DNA from: Streptomyces pluripotens
Lineage (GTDB): Bacteria; Actinomycetota; Actinomycetes; Streptomycetales; Streptomycetaceae
Length of the DNA stretch: 64,000 nt
NCBI RefSeq assembly: GCF_000802245.2
Contig: NZ_CP021080.1
Span: forward strand, 1,798,001-1,862,000
Direction of reading: 5' to 3'
The notes beneath the pieces were generated by a model. It saw only the letters and a program-made list of their open reading frames with translations. It did not search any database and was not told the DNA's origin. Made by a program: the position numbers and the translations under genes. Below, one piece after another: positions 37,538 to 45,758 of the stretch; positions within the stretch are counted from its first letter, which is position 1; each line of letters starts with the position of its first letter.

Positions 37538-38815
37538 TCACTTGCTGAAGTCTGGCACCAGCTTGGTGATGGCCAGTTCGGCGTTGCTCAGGCCCTTGTC
37601 CAGCGACTCCTTGCCGCCCGCGATCTTGGGCAGCTCGGTGTCGAGCGGACCCCACAGGCTGCTGTACTCGGGCAGCGCCGGGCGGGGCTGGGCGGTGGAC
37701 AGGACGCCCTGGTAGCCGGCAATGCCGGGGTCGGCCTTGACCTGGGCGGTGTAGGCGTCCTCGCGGGTGGGCAGGGTGGAGTTCTTCAGAGCGATGGTCT
37801 CCTGGGACTTCGCCGAGGTCATGAACTTCACGAACTTCAGGGCCGCGTCCTGGTGGGCCTTGTTGGACCCGGCGTAGACCGCGAGGTTGTGGCCGCCGGT
37901 CGGGGCGCCCGCCTTGCCGGCGGAGCCAGCCGGGACCGCGGCGATGCCGAGGTTGGACTTGTCCTTGAAGGCGCTGCCCTTGTAGAAGTTCGTGATCTCC
38001 CAGGGACCCTGGATGATCGCGGCGACCTTGCCGTTGACGAACGCGTCCTGGATGTGGGCGTAGGCGTCGGCGGTGGTGTCGGCCTTGTGCAGGCCCTTGC
38101 CCGAGAACAGGCTCAGCCAGGTGCCGTAGCCCTTCTTGGCGGCGGCCGAGTCCACGGTGATCTTCTTGGCGGCGGCGTCGACGGTGTCGGTGCCCTCGCC
38201 GTAGAGGAAGGGCTGGGCGAAGTAGGCCGCGGTGGAGCCCCAGTAGCCGTCGACTCCGGTCTTCGACTTGATCTTGGCGGCGTCGGACTTCAGCTCGTCC
38301 CAGGTCTTGGGGGCGTCGGCGATGCCGGCCTTCTTGAACAGGGCCTTGTTGTACACCAGGGCCAGGGTGTCGGTGACCAGCGGCACGCCGTAGGTCTTGC
38401 CCTGGTACTGGGCCTGCTTGATCAGGTTCGGCTGGAACTTCGCCTGGTCGGCCAGGGCCGCCGTGCCGTCCAGGGGCAGGAAGTACCCCTTCTTGGCGAA
38501 CGCGGGGGTCCAGCCGACCTCGGAGCGCAGCACGTCCGGGGCGCCCGTGGCGCCGGCGGCCGTGTCGAACTTGTTCTGCGCCTGGTCGAAGGGAACGTTG
38601 ACGTACTTGACCTTGATGTTCTTGTTGGCGGCCTCGAACTGCTTGACCAAGGCCTTGTACGTCGGTGCCTCATTGGTGGCGTTGGAGGTGTCCCACCAGG
38701 TGATGGTGACCGGGCCGTCCGCCTTGCTGTCGCTGCTGCTACCGCTCCCGCCGCACGCCGTCGCCGCGAGGGCGAGGGACGCCACCAGCGCAGAGGCCGC
38801 TATGCCACGCCGCAT
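37538..38815 (-). CDS. malE: Maltose/maltodextrin-binding lipoprotein MalE
   Basis: ATG 38815 (MRRGIAASALVASLALAATACGG) follows AAGGAG; the 425-residue product has a lipoprotein signal with lipobox LAATAC. The mature protein is a type-1 solute-binding protein (VTITWWDTSNATNEAPTYKALVKQFEAANKNIKVKYVNVPFDQ; KTYGVPLVTDTLALVYNKALF; AAIIQGPWEITNF). It captures maltodextrins released by the secreted amylases and passes them to MalFG. It is the first gene of the operon and is divergent from malR, with two MalR-like palindromes in the gap. Confidence 0.95.
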   Translation of the reverse strand: MRRGIAASALVASLALAATACGGSGSSSDSKADGPVTITWWDTSNATNEAPTYKALVKQFEAANKNIKVKYVNVPFDQAQNKFDTAAGATGAPDVLRSEVGWTPAFAKKGYFLPLDGTAALADQAKFQPNLIKQAQYQGKTYGVPLVTDTLALVYNKALFKKAGIADAPKTWDELKSDAAKIKSKTGVDGYWGSTAAYFAQPFLYGEGTDTVDAAAKKITVDSAAAKKGYGTWLSLFSGKGLHKADTTADAYAHIQDAFVNGKVAAIIQGPWEITNFYKGSAFKDKSNLGIAAVPAGSAGKAGAPTGGHNLAVYAGSNKAHQDAALKFVKFMTSAKSQETIALKNSTLPTREDAYTAQVKADPGIAGYQGVLSTAQPRPALPEYSSLWGPLDTELPKIAGGKESLDKGLSNAELAITKLVPDFSK

Positions 38816-38948
38816 GAGTTCTCCTTGAGGGTTAAGCCCGTGGGGTGCAGGGGGCGGTCCCGTCCGCCGCCCCTGCCGTCTTGCCGACTGCGCCGTTGCC
38901 GCGGCCGGGCGACAGGGAACGTAACAGCGATGTAAGCGCTGCGAAAGA

Positions 38949-38971
38949 CCTTGCAGAAAAAAAATGCAAGG
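38949..38971. promoter_or_regulatory. MalR-like operator proximal to malE
   Basis: CCTTGCA and TGCAAGG are perfect 7-bp arms around GAAAAAAAA, 133 bp before the malE start. The CTTGCA/TGCAAG core matches the other MalR-like elements in the window. Confidence 0.7.
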
Positions 38972-39060
38972 GAACACGATGGTTACCCGGCCGTGACCTG
39001 TGCGCGAGCCGCCCACGAGCCCGTGCCGGGGCCGCTCAGGACACCCAGAGGGGCACCTGT

Positions 39061-39082
39061 GCAAGACTCTGAAAGTTCTTGC
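39061..39082. promoter_or_regulatory. MalR-like operator proximal to malR
   Basis: GCAAGA (39061) and TCTTGC (39077-39082) form an inverted repeat containing GAAAGTTCTTGC, the same element found reversed upstream of the alpha-amylase. It lies 31 bp before ATG 39114, suggesting autoregulation. Confidence 0.65.
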
Positions 39083-39113
39083 ATCACGAGCCCACACGAA
39101 GACGAGGAGCGCG

Positions 39114-40241
39114 ATGACGCAGCAATCCGCGGCGGGCCGTTCGACCCCCCGCGCCCGGCGTCCGGCCGGTGTGCAAGGAGTCGTACGACCGGTACAGTCC
39201 AGTGCCGTGACCACACGGCTTGCTGACATCGCTGCGCAGGCGGGGGTGAGCGAAGCGACTGTCAGCCGGGTCCTCAACGGGAAGCCGGGCGTCGCCGCCA
39301 CCACCCGCCAGTCCGTGCTCGCCGCACTGGACGTGCTGGGCTACGAGCGCCCCGTGCGGCTGCGGCAGCGCAGCGAGGGCCTGGTGGGCCTGATCACGCC
39401 GGAGCTGGAGAACCCCATATTCCCAGCCCTGGCTCAGGTCATCGGCCAGGCGCTGACCCGCCAGGGCTACACACCGGTGCTCGCCACCCAGACCCCGGGC
39501 GGGTCGACCGAGGACGAGCTGACCGAGATGCTGGTGGACCGCGGTGTCGCGGGCATCATCTACGTCTCCGGGCTGCACGCGGACACCACCGCCGACATGC
39601 AGCGCTACGAGCGACTGCGGGCGCAGGGCGTGCCGTTCGTGCTGGTGGACGGATTCTCCCCGAAGGTGCAGGCGCCGTTCATCTCCCCCGACGACCGGGC
39701 AGCGATGGCACTTGCGGTGACCCACCTGGCGTCGCTGGGCCACACCCGGATCGGGCTGGCGCTCGGGCCGAAGCGGTACGTGCCGGTGCAGCGCAAGATC
39801 GAGGGCTTCGTCCACGCGATGCAGGGCCAGCTGGGGTTGGCCCCCGAGGTCGTCGAGGAGGAGCTGATCCAGCACTCGCTGTACACCCTGGAGGGTGGTC
39901 AGGCAGCCGCGACGGCGCTGATCGAGCGGGCCTGCACCGCGGTGGTCTGCGCCAGCGACATGATGGCTCTCGGAGCGATACGGGCGGCCCGGCAGCAGGG
40001 CCTTGAGGTGCCCCGGGACGTGTCGGTCGTCGGGTTCGACGACTCCCCGCTGATCGCCTTCACCGATCCGCCGCTGACCACGGTCCGCAAGCCGGTCCCG
40101 GCGATGGGGCAGGCAGCGGTGCGCACGCTGCTGGAGGAGATCGGCGGAACTCCGGCGCCGCACAGCGAGTTCGTCTTCATGCCGGAGTTGGTGGTGCGCG
40201 GGTCTACGGCGTCCGCCCCACAGACCGCGCGCACGCCGTAG
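39114..40241 (+). CDS. malR: LacI-family maltose repressor MalR
   Basis: The LacI headpiece VTTRLADIAAQAGVSEATVSRVLNGKPGV and the periplasmic-binding-like core (GLVGLITPELENPIFPALAQVIGQAL; VVGFDDSPLIAFTDPPLTTV) are clear. Two starts are possible. ATG 39114 has GAGGAG upstream and adds 31 low-complexity residues. GTG 39207 lies right at the headpiece and gives 344 residues, which fits the usual family start but has no ribosome site. MalR represses mal and amylase genes in Streptomyces and is relieved by maltodextrin. Its operators appear on both sides of malE-malR and upstream of both amylases. Confidence 0.93.
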   Translation: MTQQSAAGRSTPRARRPAGVQGVVRPVQSSAVTTRLADIAAQAGVSEATVSRVLNGKPGVAATTRQSVLAALDVLGYERPVRLRQRSEGLVGLITPELENPIFPALAQVIGQALTRQGYTPVLATQTPGGSTEDELTEMLVDRGVAGIIYVSGLHADTTADMQRYERLRAQGVPFVLVDGFSPKVQAPFISPDDRAAMALAVTHLASLGHTRIGLALGPKRYVPVQRKIEGFVHAMQGQLGLAPEVVEEELIQHSLYTLEGGQAAATALIERACTAVVCASDMMALGAIRAARQQGLEVPRDVSVVGFDDSPLIAFTDPPLTTVRKPVPAMGQAAVRTLLEEIGGTPAPHSEFVFMPELVVRGSTASAPQTARTP

Positions 40242-40337
40242 ACACGGCTGGTCATCCGTACGCCGTAGAAAGTGCGTCTCGAACCCGACCTTGGGATGAT
40301 CGGTCCAGGAAGCCCTTTTCTGGCAGACTCTGTGCCT

Positions 40338-41207
40338 ATGAGTGACTCGACCGTGACAGGCCCGGAAGGTCGCGAGGAGGTGGCCGTTCCGCGGACCGTT
40401 ACGGGCGGAAACGGGCAGGGTGCCAGAAGGAGATTGCGCCGCCCGCAGCGACCCCGACTCTGGTTCGAGATCCTTCTGATCGCCGTGAGTTACTGGACGT
40501 ACTCACTGATCCGCAACGCCGTCCCGGAACAGCGCGCCGAGGCGCTGCGCAACGCCGACTGGGTCTGGCGTGTCGAACACGGTCTGGGCATCGCCGTCGA
40601 GCAGTCGGTCAATCACGCCGTGAACTCGGTGACTTGGCTGATCGTCGGGATGAACTACTACTACGCCACACTGCACTTCGTGGTCACGCTGGGTGTCCTG
40701 GTGTGGCTGTACCGGTGGCATCCCGGCCGGTACGCGGCGGCTCGACTGGTGCTCTTCGCCACCACGGGTGTGGCTCTGGTCGGTTACTATCTGTTCCCGC
40801 TCGCGCCGCCCCGGTTGATGCGCGGCGGTACCTTCGTGGACACCGTACTGGTGCACCACACGTGGGGGTCGATGGCCTCCGGCGATCTCAAGAACATGTC
40901 GAACCAGTACGCGGCGATGCCGTCGATGCACATCGGCTGGTCTCTGTGGTGCGGACTGACGATCTTCGCGCTGGCTTCGGTGCCGTGGATGCGGCTTCTG
41001 GGACTGCTGTATCCGGTGGCCACCCTGACCGTGATCGTCGCCACCGCCAACCACTTCTGGCTGGACGCGTTGGGCGGCGTGCTCTGCCTGGCTTTCGGAT
41101 TCACGGTGGCCAGGCTGTGGTACGGCGTCCTGCCCCACTGCCTGCCGAGGCTGGTACCGGCGCCTCAACCGCCCGAGCCGGCCCCGGCCCGGACCCCGTC
41201 CCCGTAG
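40338..41207 (+). CDS. PAP2-superfamily membrane phosphatase-like protein
   Basis: From ATG 40338 (MSDSTVTGPEGREEV) the product has 289 residues with about six membrane helices. PAP2 motifs are the LAPPRLM segment, PSMHIGWS with the first catalytic His, and ATANHFWLDALGG with the second. Overall it looks like the inositol-phosphorylceramide-synthase-like branch (phosphatidic acid phosphatase or lipid transferase). A lipid phosphate substrate in the membrane is inferred. Its last 43 bp overlap the 3' end of the convergent glnE gene; the Pro/Ala/Arg-rich tail probably reflects that double use. Confidence 0.88.
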   Translation: MSDSTVTGPEGREEVAVPRTVTGGNGQGARRRLRRPQRPRLWFEILLIAVSYWTYSLIRNAVPEQRAEALRNADWVWRVEHGLGIAVEQSVNHAVNSVTWLIVGMNYYYATLHFVVTLGVLVWLYRWHPGRYAAARLVLFATTGVALVGYYLFPLAPPRLMRGGTFVDTVLVHHTWGSMASGDLKNMSNQYAAMPSMHIGWSLWCGLTIFALASVPWMRLLGLLYPVATLTVIVATANHFWLDALGGVLCLAFGFTVARLWYGVLPHCLPRLVPAPQPPEPAPARTPSP

Positions 41208-44200
41208 AACAACTCGTCCACCACCGCGCGCGCCCGGCGGGTGGTGCGGCGGTAGGCGTCCAGCATGTCCCCGGCGTGCCCGGCGCCGTAGCCCAGGTAG
41301 CGACCGACGGCAGCCAGCTCGCGGGGCTCGGTGGGGAAGGTGTCCCCGGCCCGGCCGCGGACCAGCATGACCGCGTTGCGCACCCGGGTGGCCAACACCC
41401 ACGCCTCGTCCAGGGTCTCCGTGTCCTCCACGCTCAGTAGCCCGGCCTCGCAGGCGGCGGACAGTGCCTCGCGGGTGCGGGTGGTGCGCAGCCCGGGCAG
41501 GTGCCAGCCGTGGCGGAGCTGGAGCAGTTGGACGGTCCACTCGACGTCCGACAGGCCGCCGGGACCGAGCTTGGTGTGCAGTTTCGGGTCGGCTCCGCGC
41601 GGCAGCCGCTCGGACTCCATCCGGGCCTTCAGCCGCCGGATCTCGCGGACGGCGTCCTCGCCGAGGCCGTGGAGCGGGTACCGCAGGGGGTCGATGAGAG
41701 CGGTGAAACGGCGGCCGAGGTCCTCGTCCCCGGCGACCGGCTCGGCGCGCAGCAGCGCCTGCGACTCCCAGACCAGGGACCAGCGGCGGTAATAGGCCTC
41801 GTACGACTTCAGGGTGCGCGCCAGCGGACCCGACTTGCCCTCCGGACGAAGATCGGCGTCGATGAGCAGCGGCGGATCGGAGCTGGGCAGTTGCAGCAGG
41901 CGGCGCATCTCGGTGACGACCTTGCCGGCGGCCGTGGCCGCCTCCTGCTCGGGCACGCCGTCCCGCGGCTCGTGTACGAACAACACGTCCGCATCGGAGC
42001 CGTAGCCCAGCTCGTGCCCGCCGAAACGACCCATGCCGATGATGGCGAACCGGGTCGGCAGGGTGTCACCCCAGCCGTCCCTGACGACCGCGCGCAGCGT
42101 GCCGGCGAGGGTGGCCGCGGTGAGATCGGAGACGGCTGCACCGACACGGTCCACCAGGGCGCCCTGGTCGGCTTCGGCGGGGCTGGTCTCGGTGCCGTAG
42201 GAGCTGACGATGTCGGCGGCGGCCGTTCGGAACAGCTCGCGGCGGCGGACGCCCCGGGCCGCGGCGACGCCCTGCTCGACGTTCTCCGCACGACCCGCAG
42301 CCGCCAGGACCTCCTGTTCCAGGTGGGCACGGTCGCGGGGGGCCAGGCCGCGGCCGGAGCCGGCACTCGTGCCCGTGCCCATGCCCGCCCCCATGCCCGT
42401 GCCGTCTCCGAGCAGGGCCACCGCCTCGGGGGCGCGCATCAACAGGTCGGGGGCGAGACGGCCCGCCGACAGCACCCTGGCCAGGTTCTCGGCCGCCGCG
42501 CCCTCGTCGCGGAGCAGTCGCAGGTACCAGGGGGTCTTGCCGAGTGCATCGGAGACCTTGCGGAAGTTGAGCAGGCCGGCGTCGGGGTCGGCGGATTCGG
42601 CGAACCAGCCGAGGAGAACGGGCAGGAGGGTGCGTTGGATCGCGGCCTTGCGGGTGACGCCGGAGGCGAGGGCTTCGAGGTGGCGCAGGGCCGCGGCCGG
42701 GTCCGCGTAGCCGAGGGCGACCAGGCGTTCACGCGCCGCCTCGGGACTCAGCCTGGTCTCTCCGGGAGCGAGCTGGGCGACCGCGTCGAGCAGGGGGCGG
42801 TAGAAGAGCTTTTCGTGCAAGCGCCGTACGACGCCCGTGTGCCGCTTCCATTCACGGTGCAGTTCAGCCACCGGGTCGGTGCGCAGGCCGAGCGAGCGGC
42901 CCAGGCGGCGCAGGTCCGATTCCGCCTCGGGGACGAGATGGGTGCGGCGCAGCCGGTAGAGCTGGATCCGGTGCTCCATGGAGCGCAGGAAGCGGTACGC
43001 CTCGTCCAGGCGGGCGGTGTCCTCGCGGCCCACGTAGCCACCAGCGGCGAGGGCCTGGAGGGCGTCGAGCGTGGTGCCGCTGCGGAGGGACGCGTCGGTG
43101 CGTCCGTGCACCAGCTGAAGGAGCTGAACGGCGAATTCGACGTCCCGCAGACCGCCGGGGCCGAGCTTGAGTTCGCGTTCGACCTCGGCGGCGGGGATGT
43201 TCTCGACGACCCGGCGGCGCATCTTCTGCACGTCCGTCACGAAGTTGTCGCGTTCGGCGGCCTGCCAGACCAGGGGTTCGAGCGCGTCGATGTAGGCCCG
43301 GCCCAGGTCGGTGTCGCCGGCCACCGGACGGGCCTTGAGCAGGGCCTGAAACTCCCAGGTCTTCGCCCAGCGCTGGTAGTAGGCGAGGTGGCTGCTCAGG
43401 GTGCGGACGAGGGGGCCGTTGCGGCCCTCGGGGCGCAGGTTGGCGTCCACCGGCCAGATGGAGCCTTCGACCGTGCTCTCGGAGCAGATCCGCATGAGGT
43501 GGGAAGCGAGCCTCGTCGCGGATCTGAGGGCCTTGGCCTCGGAGGTGTCCTCCGCCGATTCGGCCACGAAGATCACGTCCACGTCGGAGACGTAGTTCAG
43601 TTCGTGGCCGCCGCACTTGCCCATCGCGATCACCGCCAGGCGGCAGGCGGCGGCGTCCTCGGGGGCAGCGGCCTCGGCGATGGTCAGCGCGGCACGGAGG
43701 GTCGCCGTGGCCAGGTCCGCGAGTTCGGCGGCGGTGTCGGCCATCTCCGTGGTGCCGCAGACGTCCCGGGCGGCGATGGAGAGCAGGCAGCGGCGGTAGG
43801 CGATGCGGAGGGAGACCGGGTCGGTGGCCGCTTCGAGACCTCGCTCGAACTCCGTCAGGCCGGGGTGGAGGTCGTGTGGCTCGTAGGTGACCAGGGCCTG
43901 CCAGTCACCCGGGTGCCGGGCGAGGTGGTCGGCGAGGGCGGTGGAGGCACCGAGGACGCCCAGGAGGCGGTCGCGCAAGGGCTTGGCCGCGATCAGGGTG
44001 TCCAGCAGCTCACGGTGGGCGGTGGGGCCGTCCTGGGCCTCCAACAGGCGGACCAGGCCGTGCAGGGCGAGGTCGGGGTCGGCGGTGCCGCCGAGGGCCT
44101 CCAGGAGGACCGGGTCGTCGCGGACGGGGATCAGCTCCGGGCAGTCCAGGAGGCGCTCGGCGGCGGAGGGGTCGGTGAAGCCGTGCCGGAGCAGGCGGGT

Positions 44201-44230
44201 GAAGGTGCTGCTTCTGCGCCCCGGCGTCAT
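41165..44230 (-). CDS. glnE: Bifunctional glutamine synthetase adenylyltransferase/deadenylase
   Basis: ATG 44230 (MTPGRRSSTFTRLLRHGF) gives 1021 residues, normal for actinobacterial GlnE. Two nucleotidyltransferase halves are seen: an N-terminal adenylyl-removing half with GKCGGHELNYVSDVDVIFV and a C-terminal transferase half with GMGRFGGHELGYGSDADVLFV, each followed by a GPGGLRDVEF/GPGGLSDVEW segment. The enzyme adds or removes AMP on GlnA-type synthetases according to nitrogen status. A short Gly/Met/Thr repeat (GTGMGAGMGTGTSAG) lies in the linker between the halves. Its 3' end overlaps the PAP2 gene on the opposite strand. Confidence 0.96.
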   Translation of the reverse strand: MTPGRRSSTFTRLLRHGFTDPSAAERLLDCPELIPVRDDPVLLEALGGTADPDLALHGLVRLLEAQDGPTAHRELLDTLIAAKPLRDRLLGVLGASTALADHLARHPGDWQALVTYEPHDLHPGLTEFERGLEAATDPVSLRIAYRRCLLSIAARDVCGTTEMADTAAELADLATATLRAALTIAEAAAPEDAAACRLAVIAMGKCGGHELNYVSDVDVIFVAESAEDTSEAKALRSATRLASHLMRICSESTVEGSIWPVDANLRPEGRNGPLVRTLSSHLAYYQRWAKTWEFQALLKARPVAGDTDLGRAYIDALEPLVWQAAERDNFVTDVQKMRRRVVENIPAAEVERELKLGPGGLRDVEFAVQLLQLVHGRTDASLRSGTTLDALQALAAGGYVGREDTARLDEAYRFLRSMEHRIQLYRLRRTHLVPEAESDLRRLGRSLGLRTDPVAELHREWKRHTGVVRRLHEKLFYRPLLDAVAQLAPGETRLSPEAARERLVALGYADPAAALRHLEALASGVTRKAAIQRTLLPVLLGWFAESADPDAGLLNFRKVSDALGKTPWYLRLLRDEGAAAENLARVLSAGRLAPDLLMRAPEAVALLGDGTGMGAGMGTGTSAGSGRGLAPRDRAHLEQEVLAAAGRAENVEQGVAAARGVRRRELFRTAAADIVSSYGTETSPAEADQGALVDRVGAAVSDLTAATLAGTLRAVVRDGWGDTLPTRFAIIGMGRFGGHELGYGSDADVLFVHEPRDGVPEQEAATAAGKVVTEMRRLLQLPSSDPPLLIDADLRPEGKSGPLARTLKSYEAYYRRWSLVWESQALLRAEPVAGDEDLGRRFTALIDPLRYPLHGLGEDAVREIRRLKARMESERLPRGADPKLHTKLGPGGLSDVEWTVQLLQLRHGWHLPGLRTTRTREALSAACEAGLLSVEDTETLDEAWVLATRVRNAVMLVRGRAGDTFPTEPRELAAVGRYLGYGAGHAGDMLDAYRRTTRRARAVVDELFYGDGVRAGAGSGG

Positions 44231-44485
44231 CCGTGGCCTCCCCTGCGTCTGGGTTCGAGGTCGTCCTGGCCAGAGCCTAACCGGAGTGCGTCTGGGGGGC
44301 TCCGGGTGTCTCACCACCGGGTGCGCGGTACGCGCCGCCCGGGCAGGAGTGCTCCGGCCGCCTCCGCAGCGGCTGTTCATCCGGTCTTCACCCGCGAGGA
44401 TGGCTTGTGTGGGCCACGAGATTGTTGGCGTGTGCATGCTCTGCATGTACCGCCAGCCCCCTCTCACCCCCAACCGGAGGTTGAT

Positions 44486-45373
44486 GTGTCCGGCAGTTCC
44501 GTGTACCGCCGTGCCCGTACCGCCGTGGCGTCCGCAGCGGCCCTCGCCGCGGCGGCGGCCGGGCTCTGGGTCGGGCTCGGCAGCGAGTCCGCGCACGCCG
44601 CGGGCGCCGTGCCCAGCCCGGACCACGTGGTCGTCGTGGTCTTCGAGAACCACGCGTACAGCCAGGTCATCGGGTCCCACAAGGCTCCGTACATCAACTC
44701 GCTCAAGTCCGGCGGCGCCAACCTGACCCAGTCGCACGCCGAGACCCACCCGAGCCAGCCGAACTACTTCGCCTTGTTCTCCGGTTCGACGCAGGGAATC
44801 ACGGACGACAGCTGCTACGCCCCCGCCTTCACGTCCGCCCCGAACCTGGCCTCCGAGCTGATCGCCGCCGGCCGCACCTGGGCCAGCTACAACGAGTCAC
44901 TGCCGAGTCAGGGCTCGACCGTGTGCAGCAGCGGCGAGTACGCGCGCAAGCACAACCCGTGGTTCGGGTTCAGCAACGTACCGACGTCGAGCGCCAAGAC
45001 GTTCAGCCAGTTCCCGTCGGACTACACGACGCTGCCCCAGGTGTCGTTCGTGATCCCGAACCTGTGCAACGACATGCACGACTGCTCGGTGAAGACCGGT
45101 GACACCTGGCTGAAGAACAACCTGGGCGGGTACGCGACCTGGGCCAAGACCCACAACAGCCTGCTCGTCGTCACCTTCGACGAGGACAACCGGCTCAGCG
45201 GCAACCGCATCCCGACGGTCCTGTACGGCCAGCCCGTCACGGCGGGATCGTCGTCCTCCACCAGCTACGACCACTACGACCTGCTGCGCACCCTGGAGGA
45301 CACCCAGGGCCTGAGCACGCACGCGGGAAACGCGGCCTCCGCGCAGGACATCACCGGCATCTGGGCCTCCTGA
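44486..45373 (+). CDS. Secreted phosphoesterase (PF04185, acid phosphatase/phospholipase C-like)
   Basis: GTG 44486 (VSGSSVYRRARTAVAS) lies five bases after GGAGG. The 295-residue product has a signal peptide ending SESAHAAGAVPSPDH. The phosphoesterase metal and nucleophile region is VVVVFENHAYSQVIG, followed by SHAETHPSQPNYFALFSGS, VIPNLCNDMHDCSVKTGD and VVTFDEDNRLSGNRIPTVLYG, with the late His in TSYDHYDLLRTLED. The family includes phosphate-regulated acid phosphatases and phospholipases C. It is probably exported to scavenge phosphate; no PHO box was identified. Confidence 0.9.
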   Translation: MSGSSVYRRARTAVASAAALAAAAAGLWVGLGSESAHAAGAVPSPDHVVVVVFENHAYSQVIGSHKAPYINSLKSGGANLTQSHAETHPSQPNYFALFSGSTQGITDDSCYAPAFTSAPNLASELIAAGRTWASYNESLPSQGSTVCSSGEYARKHNPWFGFSNVPTSSAKTFSQFPSDYTTLPQVSFVIPNLCNDMHDCSVKTGDTWLKNNLGGYATWAKTHNSLLVVTFDEDNRLSGNRIPTVLYGQPVTAGSSSSTSYDHYDLLRTLEDTQGLSTHAGNAASAQDITGIWAS

Positions 45374-45424
45374 CGCGCGGGCAGCGGACAGCCGTGCGCA
45401 CACGCCGGCGTCCGCGGAGAGCGC

Positions 45425-45466
45425 GGTCCGCCGTCCGGCCGGACGGCGGACGGCGGACGGCGGACC
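45425..45466 (+). terminator. GC-rich hairpin/repeat after the phosphoesterase gene
   Basis: GGTCCGCCGTCCG (45425-45437) pairs perfectly with 45454-45466. An alternative palindrome spans 45427-45450, because the CGGACGG unit is tandemly repeated on the 3' side. It lies about 50 bp after the stop. Confidence 0.65.
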
Positions 45467-45688
45467 ACGGGTGCCCCACCGTGCTCGCCCCCGGCACCGC
45501 CAGCCCGGTCACCAACGTGTCGTCCGAGACGGTCACGACGGTGCTGCCGCTGGACCTGGTGACCGGCCGGCTTTCACCGGATGAGACCGGTGAGGGGAAC
45601 GACGCAGCCCCGCAACCACGACCGCACGGCGTCCCGCCGGGCGAAGGGCACCGATCCGGCGCCGGACGGCCCAGGGCCAGTGAGACGC

Positions 45689-45723
45689 GATGGGGCCGAC
45701 GGTCCGCGACCGTCGGCCCCATC
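45689..45723 (-). terminator. 16-bp-stem terminator after glnA2
   Basis: GATGGGGCCGACGGTC pairs perfectly with its complement around a 3-base CGC loop, 35 bp past the glnA2 stop. It is the most stable simple hairpin noticed in the window. Confidence 0.85.
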
Positions 45724-45758
45724 CGCCGAATCAGCGGGAAACCCGCCCTGACCTGTGC

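Larger units (their letters stand above)
45374..45758. other. Intergenic region between phosphoesterase and glnA2 (no gene supported)
   Basis: This 385-bp gap between convergent genes holds two strong hairpins (45425-45466 and 45689-45723). Frames crossing 45480-45690 on either strand give Arg/Pro/Gly-rich products without recognisable similarity, and I see no credible start. Confidence 0.6.

Noticed and set aside
41501..44400. Plus-strand open frame antisense to glnE leading into the phosphoesterase frame
   Set aside because: Only the part from GTG 44486 has a ribosome site, signal peptide and family motifs; the rest mirrors glnE.
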